From positions 496,001 to 560,000 of the forward strand of contig NZ_JAESIY010000001.1 in the NCBI RefSeq assembly GCF_016757215.1: a DNA stretch of 64,000 nt, read 5' to 3'. Shown here piece after piece: positions 19,302 to 27,731 of the stretch. The position numbers were made by a program, and so were the translations under genes. The stretch is from Fulvivirga sediminis. GTDB taxonomy: Bacteria; Bacteroidota; Bacteroidia; Cytophagales; Cyclobacteriaceae. Numbering within the stretch: position 1 is the first letter of the stretch; each line of letters opens with the position of its first letter. Under the pieces are notes generated by a model. That model was given only the letters and a program-made list of their open reading frames with translations. It did not search any database and had not been told where the DNA came from.

Positions 19302-19751
19302 ATGAAAAATATATTACTACTTCTTTTAATAGCCATAATTTCATGTAAATCCGCCCAGAAAACTGAGTCCCAGGAAGATCCGGTTATTAAAATGGAGAAA
19401 ACGCCCTGTTTTGGTACTTGCCCAGTATACACAATAGAAATATTTGCAGATAATACTGCGAAGTTACACGCAGTACAACATTTGCCTCTTGAAGGGAATT
19501 ATATTGCTGAAATGAGTGATAGCCAATTAAATTCGTTGGTCTCAGCTTTTGAAGGGGGCGAATTCTTTGCGTATGAAAAAGAGTATACAGCTAATATTTC
19601 TGACATGCCTACCACTTACCTTACTTTTAATCATAATGGAAGAGTGAAAAAAGTAAAGGATTATCATGGAGCCCCAGAATCTCTTAAGATTTTAGAGAAG
19701 CAAGTTGCTGAATTGGTTGATATTCTGGAATGGAAAGAGGTGAAAAAGTAA
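19302..19751 (+). CDS. Lipoprotein with DUF6438-like domain
   Basis: A 149-residue predicted lipoprotein: a short hydrophobic leader ends at IAIISCK, with Cys ~15. The mature part starts with the motif KTPCFGTCPVYTIEIF, two Cys in a CxxxC arrangement, which is the hallmark of the DUF6438 family, followed by a β-rich domain with DYHGAPESLKILEKQV near the end. Function unknown. It is divergent from the large protease gene (69-bp gap) and nearly abuts the next convergent gene. Confidence 0.82.
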   Translation: MKNILLLLLIAIISCKSAQKTESQEDPVIKMEKTPCFGTCPVYTIEIFADNTAKLHAVQHLPLEGNYIAEMSDSQLNSLVSAFEGGEFFAYEKEYTANISDMPTTYLTFNHNGRVKKVKDYHGAPESLKILEKQVAELVDILEWKEVKK

Positions 19752-19753
19752 TG

Positions 19754-19996
19754 CTACGAGTTTTTTAAAACTTTTTGATTTTCTGTGGAGGCATCTATCA
19801 TTTTAAGCCAAATCACTTTCTCTCCATTATGGAGAGATTCATAATAGTAGGTGTTTTCTTCTAGTATAAGCCTGGCTTCTCCCAGCTCATAGCGAAGTGC
19901 TTTTACCAAATCTCCCACTTGCAGAGCTTCTCCATTTAAATCAAGTAGCCTGGGAAGCTTTTGCTCGTCTCTTTTCTTTGTGAATAATCCAAACAT
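19754..19996 (-). CDS. Small conserved-looking protein, unknown function
   Basis: An 80-residue protein without signal peptide or membrane segment. It begins MFGLFTKKRDEQ and has a β-rich core around GEALQVGDLVKALRYELGEA with a conserved-looking tail (GEKVIWLKMIDA). I do not recognise a domain. It ends 2 bp from the stop of the convergent DUF6438 gene. Normal codon use and compact placement support it as real. Confidence 0.65.
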   Translation of the reverse strand: MFGLFTKKRDEQKLPRLLDLNGEALQVGDLVKALRYELGEARLILEENTYYYESLHNGEKVIWLKMIDASTENQKVLKNS

Positions 19997-20042
19997 GATA
20001 TTGACTCCAAAAATACATAAATAATTTTGGAGAGGAGTATTC

Positions 20043-20279
20043 TTAATGTTGGATCTTGATTAATGATTTTCTTTTAAGCTTTAGTAAGCTATTAATGAGA
20101 ACAGAAGTTACATGCCCACCTGTTGTGGAAGAGTTATTACTTACTACTAATACCTCCCTTTTTGGTGAGGCCTCAAGTAAGTATTTATGCATCATTTTTT
20201 GGCATGAATATACAGAAGCTACCAACATAATTAGAATGCTGAGTGTGATGGCTTTATAATAGCGTTTTGTGATTTCCAT
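20043..20279 (-). CDS. Possible small lipoprotein
   Basis: A 78-residue frame beginning with basic residues, then a hydrophobic leader (AITLSILIMLVASVYSC) that ends in a plausible lipobox with Cys ~26, followed by a Ser/Lys-rich stretch. No family is recognised. It lies in an otherwise gene-poor area and may be a chance frame; the lipoprotein-like N terminus is the only support. Confidence 0.35.
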   Translation of the reverse strand: MEITKRYYKAITLSILIMLVASVYSCQKMMHKYLLEASPKREVLVVSNNSSTTGGHVTSVLINSLLKLKRKSLIKIQH

Positions 20280-20690
20280 ACTAAGTGAAACGAAGGAAAA
20301 GTTATTTTGAAGGTTTTTTATGAAGATTGGAAGATTTACTGGATAAGCGGTTTCTTTAAAAGTATTAATATTGAAAATTTGGCATATATGTATTGCTTTT
20401 GTTTTAATGATGATATTTAATGATGTATATCTAATTTTTAATGTAATTATTAAGTTTTTGTTTCACTTGGTATTTTAGGCATAAGGTTTTTTTAAGGGGC
20501 TTCAACTTTATGGTCAATGGGGGATGATTTCGAATTTGACATTTTTGAAATAGCCTGATGGCAAGAAGTTGCTGTAGTTGCCAGAAAGCATAACAATATT
20601 AAATTTCCCATCTTTGCTGCGCTTAGCTGAATATATACTTTTACTTTCTTAAAATTTAAAGGAAGGCGAATCTTGATCTAAGGTATTTTT
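20280..20690. other. Non-coding stretch of ~410 bp
   Basis: AT-rich sequence with no convincing reading frame, tRNA or terminator. A short purine-rich site (CTAAGG) precedes the cytochrome-b5-like gene. I see nothing else that can be named. Confidence 0.5.
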
Positions 20691-20942
20691 ATGGATGAAA
20701 ATAATATTCCGACTTATACAGTCGGGCAACTGGCTTTACGAAATGGGCAGGATAAGGATGATATTTGGGTGGCTTATCAGGGTAAGATTTATGATGTAAC
20801 CGCCTCCAGGCTGTGGAGAAGTGGTCAGCATTATGAACACTGGGCAGGGCAAGACCTTACCCCTGAGCTGGAAGATGCGCCTCACAATGAGAATGTCTTT
20901 GATAAGTTTAAAGTGGTAGGTCTGCTTAAAAAATATTTATAA
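20691..20942 (+). CDS. Cytochrome b5-like heme/steroid-binding domain protein
   Basis: An 83-residue soluble single-domain protein. It starts with the typical YTVGQLALRNGQ strand, then WVAYQGKIYDVT, the first loop with SGQHYEHWAGQDLT, and the second with APHNENVFDKF; His residues in both loops are candidates for heme ligands. Length matches the short bacterial cytochrome b5-like group. The redox or ligand partner is unknown. The last codon and stop (TTATAA) are shared with the convergent protease gene on the opposite strand. Confidence 0.85.
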   Translation: MDENNIPTYTVGQLALRNGQDKDDIWVAYQGKIYDVTASRLWRSGQHYEHWAGQDLTPELEDAPHNENVFDKFKVVGLLKKYL

Positions 20943-21698
20943 CCCGCCATTGGCCTTTAAATCGGTAAGGCAATTAGTATCTAAGGAGGGAGGATTGCTC
21001 ATGCCTAAAAAATCACTCAGGTCATTACTGTTTTCTACAGTCCAGTACATCAGGCAGTCTGCGTTATTACAATGTTTTCCATGAGCATCATCCTGATGTT
21101 GAGAAACCATATCAGTGCCGTTATTTACCAGCCCTAAAATATGACCAAATTCATGCTGAGTTACCGTGGAGTTTAAGAGATTGGTGCTGGGTTGACCTAG
21201 GCCGCCGCTTAAGCTTTTAATAGTTTTTTGAAAAATGGCCATAGAGCTGTTTTGGTAGGCTATTCCAAGAACTTTTGAAGAGGAAGAATCTTTGTCATAC
21301 CCACCGTCTAGAAAAACAAAATATGCTGCCATGTTTGAACTGTTGCTGAATTGAGTTCGCTTATCTTTTTCAAGGGTCCTGATTTCTTCGGCGCTATAAG
21401 TTGTTTTTCCTTCAGCAGCAATTTCATTTTTAATGAATATTATACCAGAGGGCTTATTTAATATTGAAGAAAGAAATTTTTTTAAATTATCTAAAACCTG
21501 GTCTGATGGTTCGTAGCCAGCCATATACTGTATCTCTATTGTAAGGCTTTGATAATTTTCATCCGAAAGAAAATCCTGAGAGGATGCTCCTACAGGTAGA
21601 GAAGTGCTTGCAGTAGGTTGCGCATTATCATCATCTTTACAGCCGGTAGTAGCAAATATTAATAAACATATCAGTAGTGCTGCGCATTTTAAATTCAT
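20937..21698 (-). CDS. Zinc metalloprotease lipoprotein, archaemetzincin-like motif
   Basis: A 253-residue lipoprotein: the signal peptide ends in ATTGCK with Cys ~20, then an acidic and Ser-rich linker. The zinc motif HEFGHILGL lies at ~residue 185; about 20 residues on comes HCNNADCLM, which fits the HCx4CxM part of archaemetzincins, but with a longer insert between the two than in that family. It probably cuts proteins or peptides in the periplasm or at the surface. It ends on the TTATAA shared with the cytochrome-b5-like gene. Confidence 0.85.
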   Translation of the reverse strand: MNLKCAALLICLLIFATTGCKDDDNAQPTASTSLPVGASSQDFLSDENYQSLTIEIQYMAGYEPSDQVLDNLKKFLSSILNKPSGIIFIKNEIAAEGKTTYSAEEIRTLEKDKRTQFSNSSNMAAYFVFLDGGYDKDSSSSKVLGIAYQNSSMAIFQKTIKSLSGGLGQPSTNLLNSTVTQHEFGHILGLVNNGTDMVSQHQDDAHGKHCNNADCLMYWTVENSNDLSDFLGMSNPPSLDTNCLTDLKANGGL

Positions 21699-21751
21699 AA
21701 ACCGATAACTTTATTTTTTTAATATACGAAAAAATAGTCATTTATAGATCT

Positions 21752-22606
21752 ATGATATTAATAGCCGATAGCGGTAGTACCAAAACAGACTGGCGCCTTA
21801 TAGATTCACAGGGAGCGGTAGAGCAATATAAGTCAGCAGGGATAAATCCATACCAGCAGAAGGAAGAAGATATAAGAGCTGAGATTATGGAGTCATTAAA
21901 GCCACAAGTAAACCATGAAGTGCATCAGGTATTCTTTTATGGGGCAGGGTGCTCTTCTAAGGATAATGTAGCTTCCTTAGAGCGAGTGTTTGCAGAGGCA
22001 TTTCCTAATGCGATAGTAAGGGTGCATCATGATTTGCTGGGTGCAGCCAGGGCGCTATGTGGTCATGAAGCTGGCGTAGCATGTATATTAGGAACAGGCA
22101 CCAACTCTTGTTTATATGATGGACGCAATATTATCAGCAATGTGCCCTCTCTTGGATATGCGCTGGGGGATGAAGGTAGCGGTGCTTGGTTAGGCATTAA
22201 TTTAGTGTCAGATTTTTTGAGAGGCGATATGGATTCTGACCTGGCGGATAAGCTCGTGAAGCAGTATGAGTTAACTAAAGAAGTAGTGCTGGAGAATGTT
22301 TATAAAGGGCCTATGCCTAATCGTTATCTGGCTAAATTTTCTAGGTTTTTATTTCATCATGTTCATCACCCTTATGTTTATCATCTTGTGCATAGAGGTT
22401 TTACCATTTTTATAGAAAAGAATGTGAAAAAGTATGAGAATTTTGAGCAGTTGCCTGTACACTTTACAGGGTCTGTAGCTTTTTATTACAATAATATTTT
22501 GAGACAGGTGGCGGCAGAGCAAGGAATAATTTTAAAACATGTTATTGAAAGTCCCATCGCTGGTTTAACATTGTTTCACAAAAATAGTATCATAGAAAAA
22601 AGATGA
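21752..22606 (+). CDS. BadF/BadG-type sugar kinase, probable MurNAc/GlcNAc kinase
   Basis: A 284-residue ASKHA-fold kinase. The N-terminal phosphate loop is ADSGSTKTDWRL; a second is GTGTNSCLYDG (~residue 116), and the adenosine region has GYALGDEGSGAWLG. Family members phosphorylate N-acetylglucosamine, and those next to murQ, as in Clostridium and Tannerella, can phosphorylate N-acetylmuramic acid. Here the stop overlaps the murQ start by 4 bp (ATGA), so the pair likely phosphorylates MurNAc and then removes its lactyl group during cell-wall recycling. Substrate specificity is inferred from context. Confidence 0.9.
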   Translation: MILIADSGSTKTDWRLIDSQGAVEQYKSAGINPYQQKEEDIRAEIMESLKPQVNHEVHQVFFYGAGCSSKDNVASLERVFAEAFPNAIVRVHHDLLGAARALCGHEAGVACILGTGTNSCLYDGRNIISNVPSLGYALGDEGSGAWLGINLVSDFLRGDMDSDLADKLVKQYELTKEVVLENVYKGPMPNRYLAKFSRFLFHHVHHPYVYHLVHRGFTIFIEKNVKKYENFEQLPVHFTGSVAFYYNNILRQVAAEQGIILKHVIESPIAGLTLFHKNSIIEKR

Positions 22607-23403
22607 GTACAACCGAGTCAAGTTCTAATTTTGATAACCTGGAGCAGATGAGCATTCAACAGTTGCTTCAGAATATAAACCAAGAAGATGCCAGTGTGCC
22701 TAAAGCAGTGCAGCAGGCTATACCACAAATAGAAGCTCTGGTAAAGGAGATAGTGCCAAAAATGAAGGATGGTGGTCGATTGTTTTATATAGGAGCGGGT
22801 ACAAGCGGCAGGTTGGGTATTTTAGATGCCTCTGAGATTCCTCCTACTTACGGCATGCCTCATGATAGAGTAATAGGCCTTATTGCAGGTGGAGATGGGG
22901 CCATAAGGAAGGCAGTGGAATTTGCTGAGGATGATGAACAGCAAGCCTGGAAGGACATGGAGGTATATGATATTAATAAAGGAGATGTTGTTATAGGTAT
23001 TGCGGCTTCTGGAACTACGCCTTATGTAATAGGAGGGGTGAAAAAAGCTAATGAGCAAGGTTTAGTAACAGGTTGTATTACTTGCAATGCCGATTCAGCT
23101 TTGGCCGCAGAGGCAAAATTTCCTATAGAGGCCATAGTAGGGCCAGAGTTCGTTACTGGCAGTACTCGAATGAAGGCAGGTACTGCACAAAAGCTGGTAC
23201 TCAATATGATTTCTACTTCTGTAATGATACAGCTTGGCCGCGTGAAGGGCAACAAGATGGTAGACATGCAGTTAAGCAATAATAAACTTGTAGATAGAGG
23301 TACGCGTATGCTCATGGATGAGCTTTCTATTAGCAGAGAGGAGGCGGAAAAGCTATTGAAAAAACACGGCTCAGTAAGAAAAGTAATAGATAACGTAAGG
23401 TAG
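22603..23403 (+). CDS. murQ: N-acetylmuramic acid 6-phosphate etherase
   Basis: Cleaves the D-lactyl ether of MurNAc-6-phosphate to give GlcNAc-6-phosphate. The SIS domain shows GAGTSGRLGILDASEIPPTY, including the catalytic Glu in DASE, then AVEFAEDDEQ with the second acidic residue and VIGIAASGTTPYV. At 266 residues it is somewhat shorter than the usual ~300, mainly at both ends. It is coupled to the kinase upstream; the next gene begins 1 bp after its stop. Confidence 0.95.
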   Translation: MSTTESSSNFDNLEQMSIQQLLQNINQEDASVPKAVQQAIPQIEALVKEIVPKMKDGGRLFYIGAGTSGRLGILDASEIPPTYGMPHDRVIGLIAGGDGAIRKAVEFAEDDEQQAWKDMEVYDINKGDVVIGIAASGTTPYVIGGVKKANEQGLVTGCITCNADSALAAEAKFPIEAIVGPEFVTGSTRMKAGTAQKLVLNMISTSVMIQLGRVKGNKMVDMQLSNNKLVDRGTRMLMDELSISREEAEKLLKKHGSVRKVIDNVR

Positions 23404-23404
23404 A

Positions 23405-23974
23405 ATGCACGAAATAGAACCATACTATAGATGGCTTCATCTTTATAACCCGGCAGAAGATAGCCTTTCCCCCTTTTATGGGAAGGAGTATAATCATGAT
23501 CTTTATTCGGAAAATATTTATGGTTATTACATAGACCCTGCATGGGATTTTATAGGATCAGAAACACTTTATATTAAAGTGCTTTACACAGATTATGATG
23601 AGGGATTTGCTATCATGGAATTTATAGGTGAGTGGAATGATGCTATTAACAATGATATTATGCATCTGAAGCGAAATATTATTGAGAATTATGCACATCA
23701 TGGTGTCAATAAATATATTTTAATAGGAGAGAATATTTTTAATTTTCATGGCTCTGATGATAGTTACTATGAAGAGTGGTTTGAAGATGTGGAGGATGGT
23801 TGGATTGCGGCTGTTAACTTTCCTGAGTTTGTACAAGAGGAACTCAAAAATTATAATGTGGACATGTACATTAATATGGGAGGGAGTTTGCAGATAGATA
23901 AATGGAGAACCATGGCTCCAAACCGTTTTTACATTTTGGTAGACCAACTTATACAAAGGCGTCTTTCTATCTAA
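23405..23974 (+). CDS. Conserved-looking protein of unknown function, third gene of the murQ operon
   Basis: A 189-residue soluble, acidic and aromatic-rich protein without signal peptide or membrane segment. Notable stretches are YYRWLHLYNPAEDS, a Tyr/Asp-rich middle and a mixed α/β ending (MYINMGGSLQIDKWRT). No domain is recognised. It starts 1 bp after murQ and is therefore almost certainly co-transcribed, but similar proteins may occur without murQ, so a role in wall recycling is only a guess. Confidence 0.75.
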   Translation: MHEIEPYYRWLHLYNPAEDSLSPFYGKEYNHDLYSENIYGYYIDPAWDFIGSETLYIKVLYTDYDEGFAIMEFIGEWNDAINNDIMHLKRNIIENYAHHGVNKYILIGENIFNFHGSDDSYYEEWFEDVEDGWIAAVNFPEFVQEELKNYNVDMYINMGGSLQIDKWRTMAPNRFYILVDQLIQRRLSI

Positions 23975-24586
23975 TCATACCTTTTCTACCTCCGCCATTT
24001 TGGATATGAGGTATTTTAGGTTTGAGCTCACTTCGCAGCATACATATCGCGTTCTTCGTAAGCTTTCTTTTCTAAATACGCGGTTCTTAAATTTAAATAG
24101 CTCTCCGGTAGGTATGTCGCTCAGCTGGAGGCTTACATGGGTATCATGCAGCCTCAATGCAGCCATTAGAGTATGGTCATTGCAGGAAGAGGCTTTTGGG
24201 TTTTTTAAATATTCCTTAAGCGGCTGCAGCACAGTTTGTGGAAATACATCTGTGGTGAGCATGGGAGTCATCAGTTTTCTAAAGTTCTTCTTCCATTCTG
24301 CTCCATGAGGTTTTACTGTTCTTTTATGGATAGAGTAAGTCACCAAATGGGCCACTTCATGAATGTAAGTAATAAGGAATGAGTAGGGATTAAGGTTATT
24401 GTTTACAGAGATACTCTGTTTGCCGGTAGCAGGATCAAACCTATAGTCACCTAATTTAGAGGCTCTTCTTTTTTTTATTTTTAGAGAAAAGTCATTTTCA
24501 TGCCAAAGCCAATGGCAGTAGTCAATGGCCTTTTCAGGCAAATGTTTTTTTAGTGCTTCTTTAAATTTCTTTTCAGAACTAGTCAT
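23975..24586 (-). CDS. SprT-like zinc metalloprotease-fold protein
   Basis: A 203-residue protein with the zinc motif HEVAHLVTY (~residue 75), following the FSLKIKKRRASKLGDYRF strand typical of SprT/Spartan-like domains; a further His occurs in VKPHGAEWK. Family members are putative proteases, and eukaryotic Spartan acts on DNA-protein crosslinks; the bacterial role is unclear. The ATG at 24586 is preferred over a TTG at 24595. The stop codon abuts the stop of the convergent gene. Confidence 0.85.
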   Translation of the reverse strand: MTSSEKKFKEALKKHLPEKAIDYCHWLWHENDFSLKIKKRRASKLGDYRFDPATGKQSISVNNNLNPYSFLITYIHEVAHLVTYSIHKRTVKPHGAEWKKNFRKLMTPMLTTDVFPQTVLQPLKEYLKNPKASSCNDHTLMAALRLHDTHVSLQLSDIPTGELFKFKNRVFRKESLRRTRYVCCEVSSNLKYLISKMAEVEKV

Positions 24587-24604
24587 TTCCCGCAAAATAA
24601 ATCA

Positions 24605-24643
24605 AAAAAAAAGGCTTTAGAGAAACTCCCTAAAGCCTTTTTT
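24605..24643 (-). terminator. Terminator of the acidic lipoprotein gene
   Basis: The stem AAAGGCTTTAG / CTAAAGCCTTT with a short loop (AGAAACTCC) is followed by T-runs on both strands. On the minus strand it lies ~37 bp after the lipoprotein stop and just ahead of the SprT-like gene. Confidence 0.88.
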
Positions 24644-24679
24644 AATAAAAGATATTTTTTATTCAGTTTGAGCTTAACT

Positions 24680-24883
24680 CTACTGAACTTCTTCTTCTAC
24701 TTCTTCAGCAGATTCTTCCACAGACTCCTCTACATCTTCAGCAGCCTCTTCCATGCTGTCACCAGCTTCTTCTACAGACTCCTCTACTTCTTCAGCAGCA
24801 GATTCTTCTTTTGCTTTGTTATCACATGCTACAAATGCTAATGAAAATGTAAAAGCCAATAAAAATGTTAATAGTTTTCTCAT
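24680..24883 (-). CDS. Small Glu-rich lipoprotein
   Basis: A 67-residue predicted lipoprotein: signal peptide with lipobox AFVAC (Cys 20), then a mature part of ~47 residues made almost only of Glu, Ala, Val, Ser and Asp in helical repeats (VEESVEEA-type). It is strongly acidic and likely forms a single helix or coiled coil. The gene contains a near-perfect direct repeat with a 54-bp period. Function unknown; similar small acidic lipoproteins are frequent in Bacteroidota. Confidence 0.8.
   Translation of the reverse strand: MRKLLTFLLAFTFSLAFVACDNKAKEESAAEEVEESVEEAGDSMEEAAEDVEESVEESAEEVEEEVQ
24713..24799. repeat. Direct repeat, two 33-bp copies with 54-bp period
   Basis: Copies at 24713-24745 and 24767-24799 differ at two positions. 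They encode AAEDVEESVEE and AAEEVEESVEE within the acidic lipoprotein, an 18-residue protein period. Confidence 0.85.
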
Positions 24884-24945
24884 ATATTTCAGGTTTTGAA
24901 TTTGGCTCTAATATATGTACAATCTAGATACCTGTCAAATAGAAG

Positions 24946-26250
24946 TTATTTTTTTCTAAAAAATAACCTGATTGGTACACCTTCTAACCCGAAGTTTTTT
25001 CTGATTTTATTCTCCAAAAACCGCTCATATGGCGCTTTTATGTACTGTGGGAGGTTGCAGAAAAAAGCAAAGGTAGGAATTTGACCAGGAAGCTGGGTGA
25101 CGTACTTAATTTTGATATATTTTCCTTTTAAGGCGGGTGGTGGGTACCTTTCTATCTCAGGGAGTAGGACATCGTTAAGCTCAGAAGTAGATATTTTTTT
25201 GGTTTTATTGTCATATACTTCTATTGCTTTTTCTATTGCCTGAAAAATTCTTTGCTTCTTAGTAACGGAAGTAAAAATTATAGGAATGAAATTTAACTGA
25301 CCTAGTTTTTGCTCAATGCTCTTTTTGTAAACATCTGCTGTTTTAGTGTCTTTTTCAATCAAATCCCATTTATTAACCATTATCATAATCCCCTTATTAT
25401 ATTTAATGGCCAAGGAAATTATGTTCATGTCTTGAGCTTCTAAGCCTCTTTCAGCATCTACTAAAATCACACATACATCGCTATCTTGTAGTGCTTGTAT
25501 GGATCTTAATACAGAGTAAAACTCAATATCCTCTTTTACCTTTGATTTTTTTCGTATCCCAGCGGTATCAGTAAGTATAAAGTCTTTGCCGTACATTGTA
25601 TAGCGCGTATTGATAGCATCTCTGGTTGTGCCAGCTTCATCAGTAACAATAGTACGATCTACACCTAATAGTGCATTTAGAAAAGATGACTTTCCTACGT
25701 TGGGTCTACCAAGTATCGCTAGTTTGGGTATGCCTTCGTCAGGGTTTTCGTTTCCTTCATCAAAGTGTTCTACCACTATTTCCAGCAGTTCTCCAGTTCC
25801 AGAGCCACTGGCTGATGATATAGGTATCACCTCACCCATGCCTAAGGCATAGAATTCGTTAGCCATATGCATACGTTCGGTAGTGTCTGCTTTGTTCGCC
25901 ACCAAGTAAATGGGCTTGTTTGAAGAGCGTAAAACATTAGCAAAATCTTTATCCAAGTCAGTCAGCCCCATATAACTGTCTACCATAAATAAAATTACTG
26001 TTGCTTCTTCTAGAGCCAACTCCACCTGATGTCTTATCTGAGACTCAAACTTGTCTTCAGAGCCAGTAACATATCCTCCAGTATCTATTACGGTGAAATG
26101 CTTGCCAGTCCATTCTGCATAGCCATAATGACGATCTCGGGTAACCCCACTTTCATCATCCATGATGGCCTTTTTCTTTTCAATTAACCTATTGAAAAGT
26201 GTTGATTTGCCAACATTTGGTCTGCCTACAATTGCTAATATATTTGCCAT
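24946..26250 (-). CDS. der: Ribosome-assembly GTPase Der (EngA)
   Basis: A 434-residue protein with two GTPase domains in tandem and a C-terminal KH-like domain, needed for 50S subunit maturation. The first has GRPNVGKSTLFNRL and DTGGY; the second GRPNVGKSSFLNAL, DTAGI and NKWDL. The KH-like part ends in PIRLFFRKK, a typical C terminus. It lies 22 bp after era and is likely transcribed with it. Confidence 0.97.
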   Translation of the reverse strand: MANILAIVGRPNVGKSTLFNRLIEKKKAIMDDESGVTRDRHYGYAEWTGKHFTVIDTGGYVTGSEDKFESQIRHQVELALEEATVILFMVDSYMGLTDLDKDFANVLRSSNKPIYLVANKADTTERMHMANEFYALGMGEVIPISSASGSGTGELLEIVVEHFDEGNENPDEGIPKLAILGRPNVGKSSFLNALLGVDRTIVTDEAGTTRDAINTRYTMYGKDFILTDTAGIRKKSKVKEDIEFYSVLRSIQALQDSDVCVILVDAERGLEAQDMNIISLAIKYNKGIMIMVNKWDLIEKDTKTADVYKKSIEQKLGQLNFIPIIFTSVTKKQRIFQAIEKAIEVYDNKTKKISTSELNDVLLPEIERYPPPALKGKYIKIKYVTQLPGQIPTFAFFCNLPQYIKAPYERFLENKIRKNFGLEGVPIRLFFRKK

Positions 26251-26272
26251 GTTTAAATTTTTCTAAAGGAAA

Positions 26273-27157
26273 TTAAGATCGATACCCAAACCTTTTAAGG
26301 CTTATTTCTTTTTTTCGCCAGTTTTCTGCAACCTTAACAAAGGTTTCAAGGTGAATTTGTTTATCGAAAAATTGTTCTAATTCTGTTCTGGAGGCGATAC
26401 CTACTTTTTTTAAAGCTTCACCACCTTTTCCTATAATAATGCCTTTTTGGCTTTTCCTCTCTACATATATCTCAGCCCTTATTCTAATAATGGTATCATC
26501 TTCTTTAAATTCAGTAACCACTACTTCTGTGCTGTAAGGGACTTCCTTTTTGTAGTTCAAAAATATTTTTTCTCTTATGATTTCTTCTACAAAAAACTTT
26601 TCCGGCTTATCCGTAAGCTCATCTTTAGGGAAATAGGCCGGGTGCTCAGGGAGTAATTCCACTATAGTATTAAAAATAGTGTCTACATTTAAGCCTTCCA
26701 AAGCTGATACGGCCAGATAGGCATCGGCCTTTATATTTTCTTTCCAGTAATCCAGCTTGTCGCTGGCCTGCGTGCCTTTGGCCTGGTCTATTTTATTAAG
26801 AATAAATATTAAAGGCTGATTGATCTTTTTTAATTGCGCTTCCAGCTCTTCGTCATATTTTTCATAGATGTCAGTAACAAAAAGAACTACGTCCGCATCT
26901 TCTAATGATGAATAAACAAACTTCATCATAGAGTTGTGTAATTCATACTCAGGCTTTATAATGCCCGGAGTGTCAGAATATATCACTTGAAAATCATCAC
27001 CGCTGATTATACCCATTATTCTATGACGGGTAGTTTGTGCCTTAGAGGTTATAATAGATAATCTTTCTCCTACCATTTTATTCATAAGAGTAGACTTACC
27101 TACATTAGGTTTTCCTATTATACTGACGAAACCAGCTTTGTGAGATTTTTCAACCAT
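26273..27157 (-). CDS. era: GTPase Era
   Basis: A 294-residue GTPase that binds the 3' end of 16S rRNA during 30S assembly. The G motifs are GKPNVGKSTLMNKM, TTRHRIMG, DTPGI and NKID; the C-terminal KH domain has GIIIGKGGEALKKVG. The frame extends to 27175, but a -7 promoter box covers 27173-27180 and the family N terminus fits the ATG at 27157. First gene of the era-der pair. Confidence 0.97.
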   Translation of the reverse strand: MVEKSHKAGFVSIIGKPNVGKSTLMNKMVGERLSIITSKAQTTRHRIMGIISGDDFQVIYSDTPGIIKPEYELHNSMMKFVYSSLEDADVVLFVTDIYEKYDEELEAQLKKINQPLIFILNKIDQAKGTQASDKLDYWKENIKADAYLAVSALEGLNVDTIFNTIVELLPEHPAYFPKDELTDKPEKFFVEEIIREKIFLNYKKEVPYSTEVVVTEFKEDDTIIRIRAEIYVERKSQKGIIIGKGGEALKKVGIASRTELEQFFDKQIHLETFVKVAENWRKKEISLKRFGYRS

Positions 27158-27172
27158 ACTTCTTATTTTTTG

Positions 27173-27180
27173 CAAAGGTA
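27173..27180 (-). promoter_or_regulatory. Putative -7 promoter box (TACCTTTG) for era-der
   Basis: An exact TAnnTTTG on the minus strand, 16 bp before the era ATG. No clear -33 box. It supports the shorter Era start. Confidence 0.5.
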
Positions 27181-27337
27181 GTCTTTTAATTCAAAATGAT
27201 CCTTTTAGTTATCTTCTGAAGGGGAATTTTAAAATAAATGAATTTTTTTTACGCCATCTCTTGACTTTGTGATTCCCGACCACTACATTTGTAATCCTTT
27301 TAAGAAACAGTAAGGTGAGAAACTTAAAAAGATAAGT

Positions 27338-27367
27338 TTTGAAAATAAAAAAAGCGATATAATTTAA
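27338..27367 (+). promoter_or_regulatory. Putative promoter of the initiator tRNA
   Basis: TTTG at 27338-27341, an 18-bp spacer and TAATTTAA at 27360-27367, a partial match to TAnnTTTG. The spacing is the same as in the carB promoter, and the tRNA starts 14 bp later. Confidence 0.4.
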
Positions 27368-27381
27368 TATTAAAGATACAT

Positions 27382-27454
<73 letters not shown>

Positions 27455-27461
27455 CTAAGTG

Positions 27462-27495
27462 AAAAGCCGGTTATTGAAAAATAATCGGCTTTTTT
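27462..27495 (+). terminator. Terminator of the initiator tRNA
   Basis: The stem AAAAGCCGGTTAT / ATAATCGGCTTTT (one G·T) with a TGAAAA-type loop is followed by a T-run, 8 bp after the tRNA. Confidence 0.88.
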
Positions 27496-27731
27496 TATGC
27501 CTTTTATTTTAGTGACTGGTCAACTGATTTAAAGATTTAGATGAAATACACACCATTGATTTATTCTTGAATAAGAATAATTTTCTCAATCAATTCTAAG
27601 TACTTTATTTTTTACACAAAAAAATATTCTAACAAGGTCTTAGTCGATTCGGAATTCTAACTGATTCATGATCCCTGGAAAATTTAATGTATACTTTTCA
27701 TTCATCTAAAAAGATGAGCAAGAGTGACTTG

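Noticed and set aside
23022-23543. A 173-codon minus-strand frame across murQ and the following gene.
   Set aside because: It spans two clear genes on the other strand and shows no domain.
24945-24965. AT-only inverted repeat at the der stop codon as a terminator.
   Set aside because: No G-C pair in the stem and no separate T-run; it arises from Lys/Phe codons at the Der C terminus.
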